The notes: generated from the sequence alone by a model not told the origin. DNA of 64,000 bases from IDS-8 sp040902105 (GCA_040902105.1 JBBDXW010000052.1:62001-126000), one strand, 5' to 3'; shown: positions 9,294-18,369, counted from the first letter of the stretch. A program made the numbers and translations.

Positions 9294-11012
9294 ATGCGAT
9301 TCCGGTTTCCCTGTGCTGCGCTGATCGCGCTGGCAAGTTTGCTTGCTGCCTGCGCCGAATCTGAGGATCCCGGCGTCGATCGTATCTTCGTAAACGCCGC
9401 GGCCTACACGCTGGTCGACGATGCGCCCTGGGCGGAAGCCGTCGCAGTGGACGGCGGCCGCATCGTCTACGTCGGTGACAACGACGGTGCGCAGGCGCTG
9501 GCCGGCGACGAGACCATCACGCACGACCTCGATGGCAAGATGTTGCTGCCGGGTTTCATCGACACCCATACACACCCGGTATCCGGCGGCGCCTTCGCGA
9601 AGGCACTGTCACTCGATACGTTCGGCACGGTTGAGGACTGGATACACGCGATTGCGAAGTATGCCGAAGACAATCCTGATGCGCCGCTCATATTCGGCTA
9701 CGGCTTTCTGGCCAGCACATTCGGCCCCACAGGCCCGACACGGCAGATGCTCGACGCAGTCGTCCCTGCTCGCCCGGTGCTCATCATGGATGAAGGCTTC
9801 CACGGCGCATGGGCGAATACCCGCACGCTCGAAGCGCTGAACATCACCCGGGACACGCCCGACCCGGTTCCGGGTTTCAGCTACTACAAGCGCGATGCCA
9901 ACGGGGATGCAACGGGATACCTGCTCGAGGGTACCGCCGGCCAGGCAATGGGCGACCTCGATGTCATCACGGAAGAAGTGATCGTGGACGGCACGGCGCA
10001 CGTAATCGACGTGCTGAACGGCTACGGCGTGACTTCGGTCTTTGACGCCGGCGCGATCGGCTACGAGGAATCGCTGCATCGCGTGCTGAGAAGGCTGGAA
10101 GATGCCGGAGACCTGACGGTCCGCATCGTCGGCTCCTACCGCCCGCACGGGCCGGACGACCTGTCGCAGGCCATCGCGCGGACAAAGGCCTGGGGCGCCG
10201 AAATCAAGGGTGAGCGCTATCACTATCGCATGCTGAAGATCATGGACGACGGCACGGTCGAGGGACGAACCGCCGCGATGTTCGAGGACTATCAGGGTGA
10301 ACCCGGCAATAGCGGCGAGACCGTTTACACGCAGGAACAGATGTCGGAACTCGTAGGAGACGCGGCCGCGGAAGGGATCGACGTCCACGTTCACGCGCTC
10401 GGCGAGCGCGCGGTGCACGAGACGCTGAACGCGATCGAGGCAGCACGTAAGGCACATCCGGAGACCGGATCGCGGTTTGCCATCTGCCATATACAGGTCA
10501 TTACCGATCAGGACCTGCCACGTTTTCGCGAGCTGGACGTTATTGCCCAGAGCACGCCACTGTGGGCGTCCTATGACACCTACGGCGAGCAGTTCGTCAG
10601 CGACGACCAGTTCAACCGTTACTGGCGTTTCAACAGCCTGCGCGAGCTCGGCGTCAGGCTGACGTTCGGCAGCGATTTTCCCGCCAGCGGTGCCGGCATG
10701 CTCGGCATGTCGCCGGTCGTGCAGATGGAAATCGGACATACCCGCCAGGCCGCCGGCGATCCGGGCGCGCCGGTGCAGCCGCGAACGACGGAGCGCCTCG
10801 ATCTCGACAGCCTGATTCGCGGCTACACGATCGACGCCGCGTACCAGTTGCGCCTGGAGGACGAGATCGGCTCGCTGGTGCCTGGCAAAAAAGCGGATCT
10901 CGTGGTGCTGGATCGCAACCTGTTCGAGACAGATACCTACGCGATCCACGAAACCGGCGTGGTTATGACGCTTCTCGACGGCGAGATCGTCTATCCGTCG
11001 AACGGTATTTGA
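9294..11012 (+). CDS. Lipoprotein amidohydrolase, YtcJ-like
   Basis: This 572-aa protein has a lipoprotein signal peptide (lipobox LLAAC at residues 16-20), so it should be membrane-anchored in the periplasm. The metal-dependent amidohydrolase barrel follows: LLPGFIDTHTHP carries the first two His ligands, HVHALGERAV and ICHIQ follow, and SDFPASG supplies the Asp. The end (GSLVPGKKADLVVLDRN) is the returning beta-sandwich. YtcJ-like enzymes hydrolyse amide or formamide bonds, and the substrate is unknown. A second YtcJ-like gene lies at 43818-45749. The ATG follows GAGGAGTAGAACATTCTG. Confidence 0.88.
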   Translation: MRFRFPCAALIALASLLAACAESEDPGVDRIFVNAAAYTLVDDAPWAEAVAVDGGRIVYVGDNDGAQALAGDETITHDLDGKMLLPGFIDTHTHPVSGGAFAKALSLDTFGTVEDWIHAIAKYAEDNPDAPLIFGYGFLASTFGPTGPTRQMLDAVVPARPVLIMDEGFHGAWANTRTLEALNITRDTPDPVPGFSYYKRDANGDATGYLLEGTAGQAMGDLDVITEEVIVDGTAHVIDVLNGYGVTSVFDAGAIGYEESLHRVLRRLEDAGDLTVRIVGSYRPHGPDDLSQAIARTKAWGAEIKGERYHYRMLKIMDDGTVEGRTAAMFEDYQGEPGNSGETVYTQEQMSELVGDAAAEGIDVHVHALGERAVHETLNAIEAARKAHPETGSRFAICHIQVITDQDLPRFRELDVIAQSTPLWASYDTYGEQFVSDDQFNRYWRFNSLRELGVRLTFGSDFPASGAGMLGMSPVVQMEIGHTRQAAGDPGAPVQPRTTERLDLDSLIRGYTIDAAYQLRLEDEIGSLVPGKKADLVVLDRNLFETDTYAIHETGVVMTLLDGEIVYPSNGI

Positions 11013-11174
11013 CCGGCTGCTTCATCGGTCAATCTCGACGGGCCGTTCAGACGTTTTCTGAAAGCCGTGCTCTGCGTCGTACAGCGGAAGGATTCCTGGC
11101 CCCGTCCTGTGAGTGCCCGGTTCTCGAGATTCGCGAATCGCGTGCGCCCGGCCCGGGCGATGAGGTCGGGGTCA

Positions 11175-11223
11175 TTGACTTGTCGAAAGTGCTTAATATA
11201 GTATTCAAGCGAATACTTGAATA
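11175..11223 (+). promoter_or_regulatory. Sigma70-type promoter with ArsR-type palindromic operator
   Basis: TTGACT (11175-11180) and TATAGT (11197-11202) are separated by 16 bp and form a good -35/-10 pair. From the last base of the -10, a perfect inverted repeat runs as TATTCAAG (11202-11209), a 6-nt spacer, and CTTGAATA (11216-11223). It covers the expected start point, about 10 bp before the ArsR-rhodanese ATG. An ArsR-family repressor bound here would block the polymerase. Autoregulation and control of the downstream transporter are inferred from position. Confidence 0.75.
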
Positions 11224-11233
11224 TAGGACCGAT

Positions 11234-11914
11234 ATGCAAACGCGAGAGATGAAGGACGGCGTCTTCGGGCAGTTCGCCCGAATCGGCAAAGCACTCTCCT
11301 CCGCCAAACGGATCGAGCTGCTCGAACTCCTCTGCCAGGGGCCACGCACGGTGGAGTCCCTTGCGCAGCAGGCGGCGGTGAGCGTTGCGAACGTCTCCCA
11401 GCATCTCCAGGTTCTGCGCCGGGCTCGACTCGTCGATGCACGAAAGCACGGCCTGTACGTCGAGTATCGGCTCGCCGATGAGCAGGTTTTGAAGTTCCTG
11501 CATGGCATGCGGCAGCTGGCGGAGTCACGTTTCGCCGAGATCGGCGAGATCATGAAAGCCTTTCTCGAAGAGCGCGATGCGCTGGAGCGGGTTGGCGGTA
11601 AGGAATTGCTGAGGCGGGTGCGCGACGGCGAGGTCACGCTGCTCGATGTTCGTCCGGTCGAGGAATACCGTGCCGGCCACATCCCCGGCGCCCGCTCGGT
11701 TCCGGTCGGCGAGCTCAGCAAGCGACTGTCGGAGTTGCCGAACGACCGCGACCTCGTGGCCTATTGCCGCGGGCCGCAGTGCGTGATGGCGATCGAAGCC
11801 GTCGAGTTGCTGCGCAAAAAGGGATATCGCGCACACCACATGGACGAAGGGGTCGTGGACTGGCGGGCGCGCGGCTGGCGCGTGGAAAAATCCTCGAAAG
11901 AAGAAGGAGCGTGA
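11234..11914 (+). CDS. ArsR-family regulator fused to a rhodanese domain
   Basis: This 226-aa protein has an N-terminal ArsR winged helix (SSAKRIELLELLCQGPRTVE, then VANVSQHLQVLRRARLVDAR) at about residues 15-90. A rhodanese domain follows at about 120-215 (LLDVRPVEEYRAGHIPGAR), with the active loop CRGPQC. This fusion recurs in proteobacteria. Single-domain ArsR relatives such as BigR and SqrR sense sulfide or persulfide, so a reactive-sulfur signal is plausible but not shown. The first rhodanese-loop Cys is the likely persulfide carrier. The ATG at 11234 follows the palindromic operator directly. The gene precedes the MFS transporter by 40 bp, so they probably share a transcript. Confidence 0.85.
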   Translation: MQTREMKDGVFGQFARIGKALSSAKRIELLELLCQGPRTVESLAQQAAVSVANVSQHLQVLRRARLVDARKHGLYVEYRLADEQVLKFLHGMRQLAESRFAEIGEIMKAFLEERDALERVGGKELLRRVRDGEVTLLDVRPVEEYRAGHIPGARSVPVGELSKRLSELPNDRDLVAYCRGPQCVMAIEAVELLRKKGYRAHHMDEGVVDWRARGWRVEKSSKEEGA

Positions 11915-11954
11915 TATTCCAGCCTTTCTACTGTACGCGAGTCTGCACGCATCC

Positions 11955-13217
11955 ATGAAAACAGCGGATATTCGCCTCGGAGTGCGGGAGAACTGGGCGC
12001 AGTTCTCGCTTCTGGTCGTCGTCAACGCGTTCGTGGGGGCGATGGTCGGTCTGGAGCGCAGCATCCTGCCGGCCATCGCCGAACAGGAGTTCGGATTGAC
12101 GGCGCGCACGGCGATCCTTTCCTTCATCATCGCCTTCGGACTGACGAAAGCTGCGGCAAATTACGCAGCCGGTCGTTTGTCGGACCGCTTCGGCCGCAAG
12201 CAGGTGCTGATCGCCGGCTGGCTGATCGCGACACCGGTGCCGTTCCTGCTGATGATCGCGCCAACCTGGAACTGGATCATCGCGGCCAACGTGCTGCTCG
12301 GAATCAGCCAGGGACTGACCTGGTCGGTCACCGTGATCATGAAGATCGATCTCGCCGGTCCTGAGCAGCGTGGTCTGGCGATGGGTCTCAACGAATTCGC
12401 CGGTTACTTCGCCGTCGCAATGAGTGCGCTTGCAACCGGATGGGTCGCCGCGACCTTCGGCCTGCGGCCCGAGCCTTTCTATCTCGGCGTCGGCTTCGTG
12501 GTCGCCGGCCTCCTGCTCTCGGCATTCGCGGTTCGCGAGACCCGCCACCACGCCGCTCACGAGTCCGCCGGGCAGGAACAGGCGCCGCTCTCGCAGCGCG
12601 AGGTGTTCGGGCGCACGACCGCCAGGGATCCCGATTTGTCCAGCGCCACACAGGCGGGACTGGTCAACAACCTTAATGACGGCATGGCATGGGGATTGTT
12701 TCCGCTGGTGTTCGCCGCGCACGGCATGAGTCTTTCGCAAATCGGCGGGCTCGCGGCCGTCTACCCGGCGGTGTGGGGCGCGGCGCAGCTTCTGACGGGC
12801 GCCTGGTCGGATCGCATCGGCCGGAAATGGCTGATCGTGTGGGGCATGTGGCTGCAAGCCGCGGGCATCGCCATCGTCATTGCCGCTGACGACATGGCGG
12901 GCTTCCTCGGCGGAAGTGTGATCCTCGGGCTCGGCACCGCCATGGTGTACCCGACCCTGCTCGCCGTCATCGGCGACGTCACACACCCCGCCTGGCGCGC
13001 GTCGTCGGTCGGCGTCTATCGGCTGTGGCGCGACCTCGGCTACGTGTTCGGCGCGATCCTCTCCGGCGTGATCGCCGACCTCCTCGGCCTGTCCGCCGCA
13101 ATGGCGGCCGTGGCGGCGCTGACGTTCGCGTCAGGTGCCGTTGTCGCCATCCGCATGCATGAAACGCTGCCGCGCGCAAAAGCGCTATCCACGCCGCGGC
13201 CGAATCTGCTCGACTGA
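11955..13217 (+). CDS. MFS transporter in the ArsR-rhodanese operon
   Basis: This 420-aa major facilitator protein has about 12 hydrophobic segments. The conserved loop between helices 2 and 3 is seen as GRLSDRFGRKQVLIAGW and repeated in the second half as GAWSDRIGRKWLIVWGM. It probably exports a compound sensed by the ArsR-rhodanese regulator 40 bp upstream. Relatives paired with such regulators are not functionally settled, so no substrate is named. No strong ribosome site precedes the ATG. The next gene starts 26 bp downstream with its own GGAG. Confidence 0.85.
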   Translation: MKTADIRLGVRENWAQFSLLVVVNAFVGAMVGLERSILPAIAEQEFGLTARTAILSFIIAFGLTKAAANYAAGRLSDRFGRKQVLIAGWLIATPVPFLLMIAPTWNWIIAANVLLGISQGLTWSVTVIMKIDLAGPEQRGLAMGLNEFAGYFAVAMSALATGWVAATFGLRPEPFYLGVGFVVAGLLLSAFAVRETRHHAAHESAGQEQAPLSQREVFGRTTARDPDLSSATQAGLVNNLNDGMAWGLFPLVFAAHGMSLSQIGGLAAVYPAVWGAAQLLTGAWSDRIGRKWLIVWGMWLQAAGIAIVIAADDMAGFLGGSVILGLGTAMVYPTLLAVIGDVTHPAWRASSVGVYRLWRDLGYVFGAILSGVIADLLGLSAAMAAVAALTFASGAVVAIRMHETLPRAKALSTPRPNLLD

Positions 13218-13242
13218 CACTTACAACACAGGAGAACCAACC

Positions 13243-14202
13243 ATGACGCTGAACAAGGATCTCGCCCCCGGGAACGTCCGGAGCGGCCGGCCCGCGGCGT
13301 TCCTCCGAATCGCGCCAGCTACCGCAGGAACCCCGACGATGGGTCGCATCGAGATCCGGCTGATCGGCAACCTTGCCGTGCTCAGGAACGGGGACGCGCT
13401 GGCGCTGCCCAACTCGCGAAAAACCCGAGCCCTGCTCGCATACCTGATCCTCAATCCGGGTCCGCAACGGCGGGAGCGGCTGTGTGAAATCTTTTGGGAG
13501 GTTCCAGACGACCCGAGGGGGTCGCTGCGCTGGTCGCTCTGCAAGTTGCGGCGCCTGGTCAACGACGCCGGTATCACGCGCATCGTCGCCGATCGGGAAA
13601 CCGTAGCGTTCGCTCCCGCTGGTGCCGAGATCGACATTTTCCGGCTGCGCGAGGCGCTGGCCAATGGTGTGGCCTTGCTTGACGCCGGGAAACTGACGGA
13701 GCTCGCGTCGATCGCATCACGCGGCCTGCTGCCCGGCGTCGACCCGTCGGGACAGCCGGACTTCGCCCGGTTCCTGGCGGGCCAGCGGGAAGCCTTCAGG
13801 GCCATGCGCCGGGAGCTGCTCTGCGAGCTGATACGGCGACGGCTCAGGCAATCACCGGGCGATGCGTTGTCGTGGCTGCAGGACCTGGTGGAGATCGAGC
13901 CGTACAGCGTCGAGGCGCACGCCACGCTGATCGCGACTCTGATCCGGGCCGGCCGCAAGGCGGACGCCGAGGGGCAGTTGCAGTGGAGCCTGTCGATACT
14001 CTCGGAGATCGAGGGGATCGACCTGGCGGCGCTCAGGCGCGCTGCAGCCTGCAAGCCGCTGGCATCCGCCGGCGTGCCGCTGTTCATAGCGCCTGTCGCG
14101 GGGAGCGGAGTCGCTCATGACGTGGCAGTGCGAGCAGAAGCAGCAAACCGCGTTCCCCAGAAGTCGATGGCTCCGAGTCGAATGTCGGTATTCCGTGATT
14201 GA
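13243..14202 (+). CDS. Short SARP/BTAD-type transcriptional activator
   Basis: This protein of about 319 aa starts at an ATG with GGAG 8 nt upstream. It carries an OmpR-like winged helix (IEIRLIGNLAVLRNGDALAL, SRKTRALLAYL, SLRWSLCKLRRLV) at about residues 30-110. A bacterial transcriptional activation domain follows, with its TPR-like helices (LVEIEPYSVEAHATLIATL). The large ATPase or cyclase C-terminus of many proteobacterial relatives is absent; the chain ends in about 50 unremarkable residues. Such activators usually need no phosphorylation. Its target is unknown; the transporter upstream and the cysteine desulfurase downstream are candidates. Confidence 0.8.
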   Translation: MTLNKDLAPGNVRSGRPAAFLRIAPATAGTPTMGRIEIRLIGNLAVLRNGDALALPNSRKTRALLAYLILNPGPQRRERLCEIFWEVPDDPRGSLRWSLCKLRRLVNDAGITRIVADRETVAFAPAGAEIDIFRLREALANGVALLDAGKLTELASIASRGLLPGVDPSGQPDFARFLAGQREAFRAMRRELLCELIRRRLRQSPGDALSWLQDLVEIEPYSVEAHATLIATLIRAGRKADAEGQLQWSLSILSEIEGIDLAALRRAAACKPLASAGVPLFIAPVAGSGVAHDVAVRAEAANRVPQKSMAPSRMSVFRD

Positions 14203-14279
14203 CATGAAAATACTGTGAGCACCTTCCTTGGTCTGGCAATACGAGTCCATTGGTCTGGTGGCAGAAACCAGGAACGCGT

Positions 14280-15404
14280 ATGAATTCTGATCGTATCTAT
14301 CTCGACTACAACGCGAGCACGCCCGTTGATCCGAGCGTTGCGCAAGCGATGCGTTCCGCGATGGATGACGGCTACGGGAACCCGTCGAGCCCCCACTGGG
14401 CGGGAAGACCGGCAAAGGACACTGTGGAAAGGAGCCGCCGGCAGGTAGCGACGTTCCTCGGTTGCACGCCCGAGGAGATCGTGTTTACGAGCGGCGGCAG
14501 CGAGGCGAACAATTTTGCGCTGAAGGCTGCGTTGTTCGTGCGGCCCGAGCGGCGTGCGCACCTGATTACGACGCAGGTTGAGCATCCGTCGGTCCTCTCG
14601 CCCTGCGCATTCCTGGAGCGTCAAGGTGCCCGCGTGACGTATTTGCCGGTAGACGGCACGGGACTCCTGAATCCCGACGATCTGCGCCGTGCCATCACGC
14701 GCGAGACTGTTCTGATCAGCGTCATGCATGCAAACAACGAGGTCGGAACGATCCAGCCAATCGAGGCGTGCGCGCAGATCGCGCGAGACCACGGCGTCCC
14801 GTTCCATACCGATGCGGCACAGTCCGTCGGCAAGATACCCACTCGGGTCGCTGAACTCGGGATCGATCTGCTGTCCATTGCCGGCCACAAAGCTTACGCA
14901 CCGAAGGGAATCGGAGCACTCTACGTGCGCACGGGAACAAGGCTCGAGCCGCTGATTCATGGCGCCGGGCACGAAGGCGGGAGACGAGCCGGAACCGAAA
15001 GCGCAATGTTGACGGCCGCCCTCGGGGCGGCGTGTCAATTGGCCAGTGACCTCGCAGCGATGACGGCCCTGCGCCGGCTGCGCGACCGGTTCTGGAATGC
15101 ACTCCACGCAAAGTTGGGTGATCGTGTTGTGCTCAACGGACACCCCGAGCAGCGCCTGCCGAACACCGTGAACGTCTCCTTTGTCGGCCGCAATGGAGCC
15201 GAGATTCTTGCCGCTCTGGACGGGGTCGCTGCGTCGACCGGATCCGCCTGTCACTCAGGGAAAGTCGAGGTATCGCCCGTACTGCGGGCAATGAATATCA
15301 GCAAAGATGTCGCAATGGGCGCCGTCCGGTTCAGTCTCGGTCGCGCAACGACGGCCGATGAAGTCGCGGAGGTTACTGAACGAATCTCAGCCTGTATGCG
15401 GTGA
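14280..15404 (+). CDS. Cysteine desulfurase, NifS/IscS family
   Basis: This 374-aa PLP enzyme removes sulfur from cysteine as a protein persulfide. Visible features are the N-terminal YLDYNASTPVDP, the cofactor-binding TSGGSEANNFAL, the lysine loop SIAGHKAYAPKGIGALY and the catalytic-cysteine loop STGSACHSG. The ATG at 14280 follows AGGAACGCGT and starts right before the family homology, so it is preferred over the codon at 14250. No iscU, iscR or sufE gene is beside it, so it is not a housekeeping ISC operon. The closest context is the ArsR-rhodanese/MFS/SARP group, hinting at sulfur or thiol chemistry. Confidence 0.9.
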   Translation: MNSDRIYLDYNASTPVDPSVAQAMRSAMDDGYGNPSSPHWAGRPAKDTVERSRRQVATFLGCTPEEIVFTSGGSEANNFALKAALFVRPERRAHLITTQVEHPSVLSPCAFLERQGARVTYLPVDGTGLLNPDDLRRAITRETVLISVMHANNEVGTIQPIEACAQIARDHGVPFHTDAAQSVGKIPTRVAELGIDLLSIAGHKAYAPKGIGALYVRTGTRLEPLIHGAGHEGGRRAGTESAMLTAALGAACQLASDLAAMTALRRLRDRFWNALHAKLGDRVVLNGHPEQRLPNTVNVSFVGRNGAEILAALDGVAASTGSACHSGKVEVSPVLRAMNISKDVAMGAVRFSLGRATTADEVAEVTERISACMR

Positions 15405-15446
15405 ATTCGCGATCGAGCGTGACGCTGGGCCACGCCGGCGAACCGA

Positions 15447-16613
15447 TTAGCCGAAAGTGAACGCAAAAGCCTCGATGCCCGGATCGAGAAACTCGATCTC
15501 GAAGAGTCGATCGCCGATGGCGCCGGGTTGGCGGATCAACTGGTACAGCCGGGGCTCAGTTGCGGTGCCGTTGCCCTGCTCGTCCACGTCCGCGCCGTGC
15601 GCGGCGCCCGGCGGCTGCCCATCGAGCAGGACGCGAAAGCGCACAGACTTTCCGGCTGCGGACGGCTTCATGACCAGGTGAAGATCGCGCGCGTGGAATC
15701 GATACGTGATCCGACCGCTGGCTTCATGCAGCACGACGGCCTGGTCCCGCATGGCCCAGTTCCCCGCGAGTGCCCAGTGATTGAGCCGCAACTGCCCTGG
15801 CGCGGCATAGGTTCGCGGCCTGTTCCGTACGGCGCCGCCGTTGGATGCGAACTTCCGGGTGCGCCCGAGCGCCAGGTAGTTCTCCGGCGACATCAGATTG
15901 TCCCAATCCGCAGCAGCCTCGATGCCATCGCCGCTGACCGTCACCAGTTCCCGGCTGACGCCGACGGCCCCCGCCTCGTCGAGCAGCTGCTGGATGACGC
16001 GCTCCGCTTCCACGAACCCGCCCTCTCCGAACTGGTGGTAGCGAATGCGTCCCGTTGCATCGATGAAATAGAGTGCGGGCCAGTATTGGTTCCTGAAGGC
16101 GCGCCAGATCGCATGGTCGCTGTCCACGGCAACCGGAAAGCTGACAGGCAAGTCGCTCACCGCGCGCCGGACGTTGACGATGTCTTTCTCGAACTCGAAC
16201 TCGGGCGAATGCACCCCGATGACGACCAGGCCTTGGTCCCTGTATTTCTCGGCCCAGGCGCGGATGTGCGGCGCGGTGCGCAGCCAGTTGATGCAGGTGT
16301 AGGTCCAGAAATCGATCAGGACGACCTTGCCGCGCAAGTCGCCCGTGGTCAGCGGCGGCGTGTTGAGCCAGTCGGTTGCGCCGGAAAGTGTGGGAAACCC
16401 GCCCTCGTCACGCAGCCGCACGGTCGCCAGCGCCGTCGACTCTGGCGACTCATACTTCGCGGCGATCGTCACGATTGAAGCTCCGACAACGCCAGCGAGT
16501 ACCGCGCCAATCAGGGGCAGACTGATTTTCGACATGTCACGATTCAGACCCGCGTGCACCTTGGCCGTGTACAGGACCTTTCCGACTTTGTTCACTTGCG
16601 GCATGGTAGACAT
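15447..16613 (-). CDS. DipZ-like thioredoxin-domain protein with C-terminal beta domain
   Basis: This 388-aa protein has an N-terminal membrane anchor (about residues 31-50: LPLIGAVLAGVVGASIV) and a periplasmic TlpA/DipZ-type thioredoxin domain (GKVVLIDFWTYTCINWLRT, LVVIGVHSPEFEFE). A jelly-roll-like module follows (YRFHARDLHLVMKP), as in the C-terminus of DipZ. The active site is CINW where CINC would be expected, so the resolving cysteine is missing and the protein cannot act as a classical dithiol oxidoreductase. GAGAGGAA supports the ATG. A copy of the window-wide promoter motif lies 65 nt upstream. The histidine-kinase gene ends just upstream of that promoter. Confidence 0.83.
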   Translation of the reverse strand: MSTMPQVNKVGKVLYTAKVHAGLNRDMSKISLPLIGAVLAGVVGASIVTIAAKYESPESTALATVRLRDEGGFPTLSGATDWLNTPPLTTGDLRGKVVLIDFWTYTCINWLRTAPHIRAWAEKYRDQGLVVIGVHSPEFEFEKDIVNVRRAVSDLPVSFPVAVDSDHAIWRAFRNQYWPALYFIDATGRIRYHQFGEGGFVEAERVIQQLLDEAGAVGVSRELVTVSGDGIEAAADWDNLMSPENYLALGRTRKFASNGGAVRNRPRTYAAPGQLRLNHWALAGNWAMRDQAVVLHEASGRITYRFHARDLHLVMKPSAAGKSVRFRVLLDGQPPGAAHGADVDEQGNGTATEPRLYQLIRQPGAIGDRLFEIEFLDPGIEAFAFTFG

Positions 16614-16678
16614 GTTCGATTCCTCTCGACGGTCATTGCGTCTTGTGCCGTGATCAGATCAAACGCACCGGACTGATT

Positions 16679-16696
16679 CGATTGGACGAAGGTATC
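16679..16696 (-). promoter_or_regulatory. Shared regulon motif, site S1 (thioredoxin-like gene)
   Basis: On the minus strand the bases read GATACCTTCGTCCAATCG, an exact match to the window consensus. The 3' end is 65 nt before the ATG of the thioredoxin-like gene. TCTGAT follows after exactly 20 nt (16658-16653) and could be the -10 element. Confidence 0.65.
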
Positions 16697-16727
16697 GGTT
16701 CGATCGGTACACGTACGACCTCCCGAA

Positions 16728-18335
16728 TCAGGCTCCGGCGGCCTCTGGGCCATTGGCGCGCAGGGTGAACTGGAATATAGCGCCCTGAGGCGAATTGGGG
16801 CTGACCCAGAGCCGGCCCTGGTGGGCGTCGATGATCGCGCGGCAAATCGAAAGACCCATGCCCATGCCGTCGGACTTGGTCGTGAAAAGCGGACTGAATA
16901 TCCGTTCACTGTCCTGCGAGCTGACGCCAACCCCCGTGTCCGCGACCGACACGATGACGCCGTCGCCTTCATAGGCATCGGAACTGACACAGAGGACCCG
17001 CGGCTCGTCCGTCGAGGCCATAGCATCGATCGCGTTCGTGATCAGGTTGATCAACACCTGCTGCAGTTGAATTCGATCGCCCTGCACCGCGGGCAGCCGA
17101 TCGTTCGGCGCCGCCTGGACCAGTATCTTGTGCCTCATCAGGTCGGTGCTTTCCAGCATGAGCGCCTCTCGGATGAGTTCGTTGACGTCGAGCATCGACC
17201 GGTTTCGGATGTCATTTCTGAACATTGCGCGCATGCTGCCGACCACCGCGGCAGCACGATGGCCATCGGCAACAATCTGCTCGAAGGCTTCCTTCGCCCT
17301 GTCGAGATTGGGGCTCAAGCGATCCAGAAAGCGAAATCCCGCGCTGGCGGTCGTCGTCATCGCCGTCAGCGGTTGCTTGACTTCATGGGCAATCGAGGCG
17401 GCGACCGCGTCTCCGGTCATCAGGCGCGCCACGCGCTCGCGACGCTCGGCATGGATCGCGCGGAGCAACCGCGCATAGAGCGCCTCGATCTCGTACAGAA
17501 GGACGATCAGGACGAGACAGCTCGACATGAAACCGATCACGCGAACGGTGTACCAGCCGACGCTGAAGCGAACCGGATTGGGGTAGTAGCTGAGCGGAAT
17601 TTCGATCGTGTACAGGCACATGACGACTATCAGCCAGAGATCGAGCATCGAGCGCCGCCGCGCCCATAGAACGATGAGGGCAGCGAAGCTCAGCAAGGCG
17701 ACGGGCGCCGCGGCATAAGGCCACAGCGGACCGAGATGGAGCGAATCGAGCACCACGCGCGGCAACAGCGCATGACCTCCAATGCAGAAAATGGCTACGG
17801 CCGTCACGAGCGCCGCCGTCAGGCCGACGCAGGTGGCGATCGCTCCACGCGGCGCGCCGTGCCTGGCTCGATTCTCGGAATCCATTTCCTTGGACAATGC
17901 GTAGCCGATCACGAACAAAGGCAAGCCGGCGTGCTGGAAAAAATAGAGCCAGGAGGTGCTCTGCGTGCCGCCCAGCAGGCCTTGCGGCCCGAACACCCCC
18001 GGAAAAGTGAGGATCCACGGCACCAGCACGAGCCCCGTGTAGAGATATCCGCTCGCGATGATCAGGATGGCGCGCGAGCGCACGACGGAGAACTGGGCGA
18101 ACAGCAGGATGGCGGTGATCGTGTCGCACACGAACATCGCCATGAAGTAGGCCGGAACAAAGGCCGAGACCGGCTTCGTCTGAACTTCCCCGAGCGGGCC
18201 GAGCGTGATCAACAGAAAGACGGCCAGGATGCCGAGCACGACATAGAGCGCCAGCCGTTTCTGCACAGGCCCCGGCGACAGGTTCGAGAGAATGAGGTCC
18301 TGCGCTTCCTGGACGATGGGTGCGGTCTTCAGCAA
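16728..18335 (-). CDS. MASE4-like membrane sensor histidine kinase
   Basis: This 535-aa protein has an N-terminal half of about eight hydrophobic helices resembling the MASE4 sensor domain. The kinase follows: H-box IAHEVKQPLTAMTTTASAG with His near residue 317, N-box VLINLITNAIDAM, G1 VADTGVGVS and G2 MGMGLSICRAI. The kinase core is of the FixL/DctB type, which usually partners FixJ/NtrC-like receivers. A single-domain receiver is encoded 34 bp upstream in the same direction, and two FixJ-type regulators lie 5-6 kb away. The stimulus is unknown; MASE4 is thought to sense a membrane-associated signal. Confidence 0.88.
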   Translation of the reverse strand: MLKTAPIVQEAQDLILSNLSPGPVQKRLALYVVLGILAVFLLITLGPLGEVQTKPVSAFVPAYFMAMFVCDTITAILLFAQFSVVRSRAILIIASGYLYTGLVLVPWILTFPGVFGPQGLLGGTQSTSWLYFFQHAGLPLFVIGYALSKEMDSENRARHGAPRGAIATCVGLTAALVTAVAIFCIGGHALLPRVVLDSLHLGPLWPYAAAPVALLSFAALIVLWARRRSMLDLWLIVVMCLYTIEIPLSYYPNPVRFSVGWYTVRVIGFMSSCLVLIVLLYEIEALYARLLRAIHAERRERVARLMTGDAVAASIAHEVKQPLTAMTTTASAGFRFLDRLSPNLDRAKEAFEQIVADGHRAAAVVGSMRAMFRNDIRNRSMLDVNELIREALMLESTDLMRHKILVQAAPNDRLPAVQGDRIQLQQVLINLITNAIDAMASTDEPRVLCVSSDAYEGDGVIVSVADTGVGVSSQDSERIFSPLFTTKSDGMGMGLSICRAIIDAHQGRLWVSPNSPQGAIFQFTLRANGPEAAGA

Positions 18336-18369
18336 ATGAGAGTCCGCATACTACGCTCGATTCGGACGA

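Noticed and set aside
9609..10949. Long open frame antisense to the lipoprotein amidohydrolase
   Set aside because: The sense strand has a complete amidohydrolase with signal peptide and metal motifs. The antisense frame is a by-product of high GC and has no recognisable motif.
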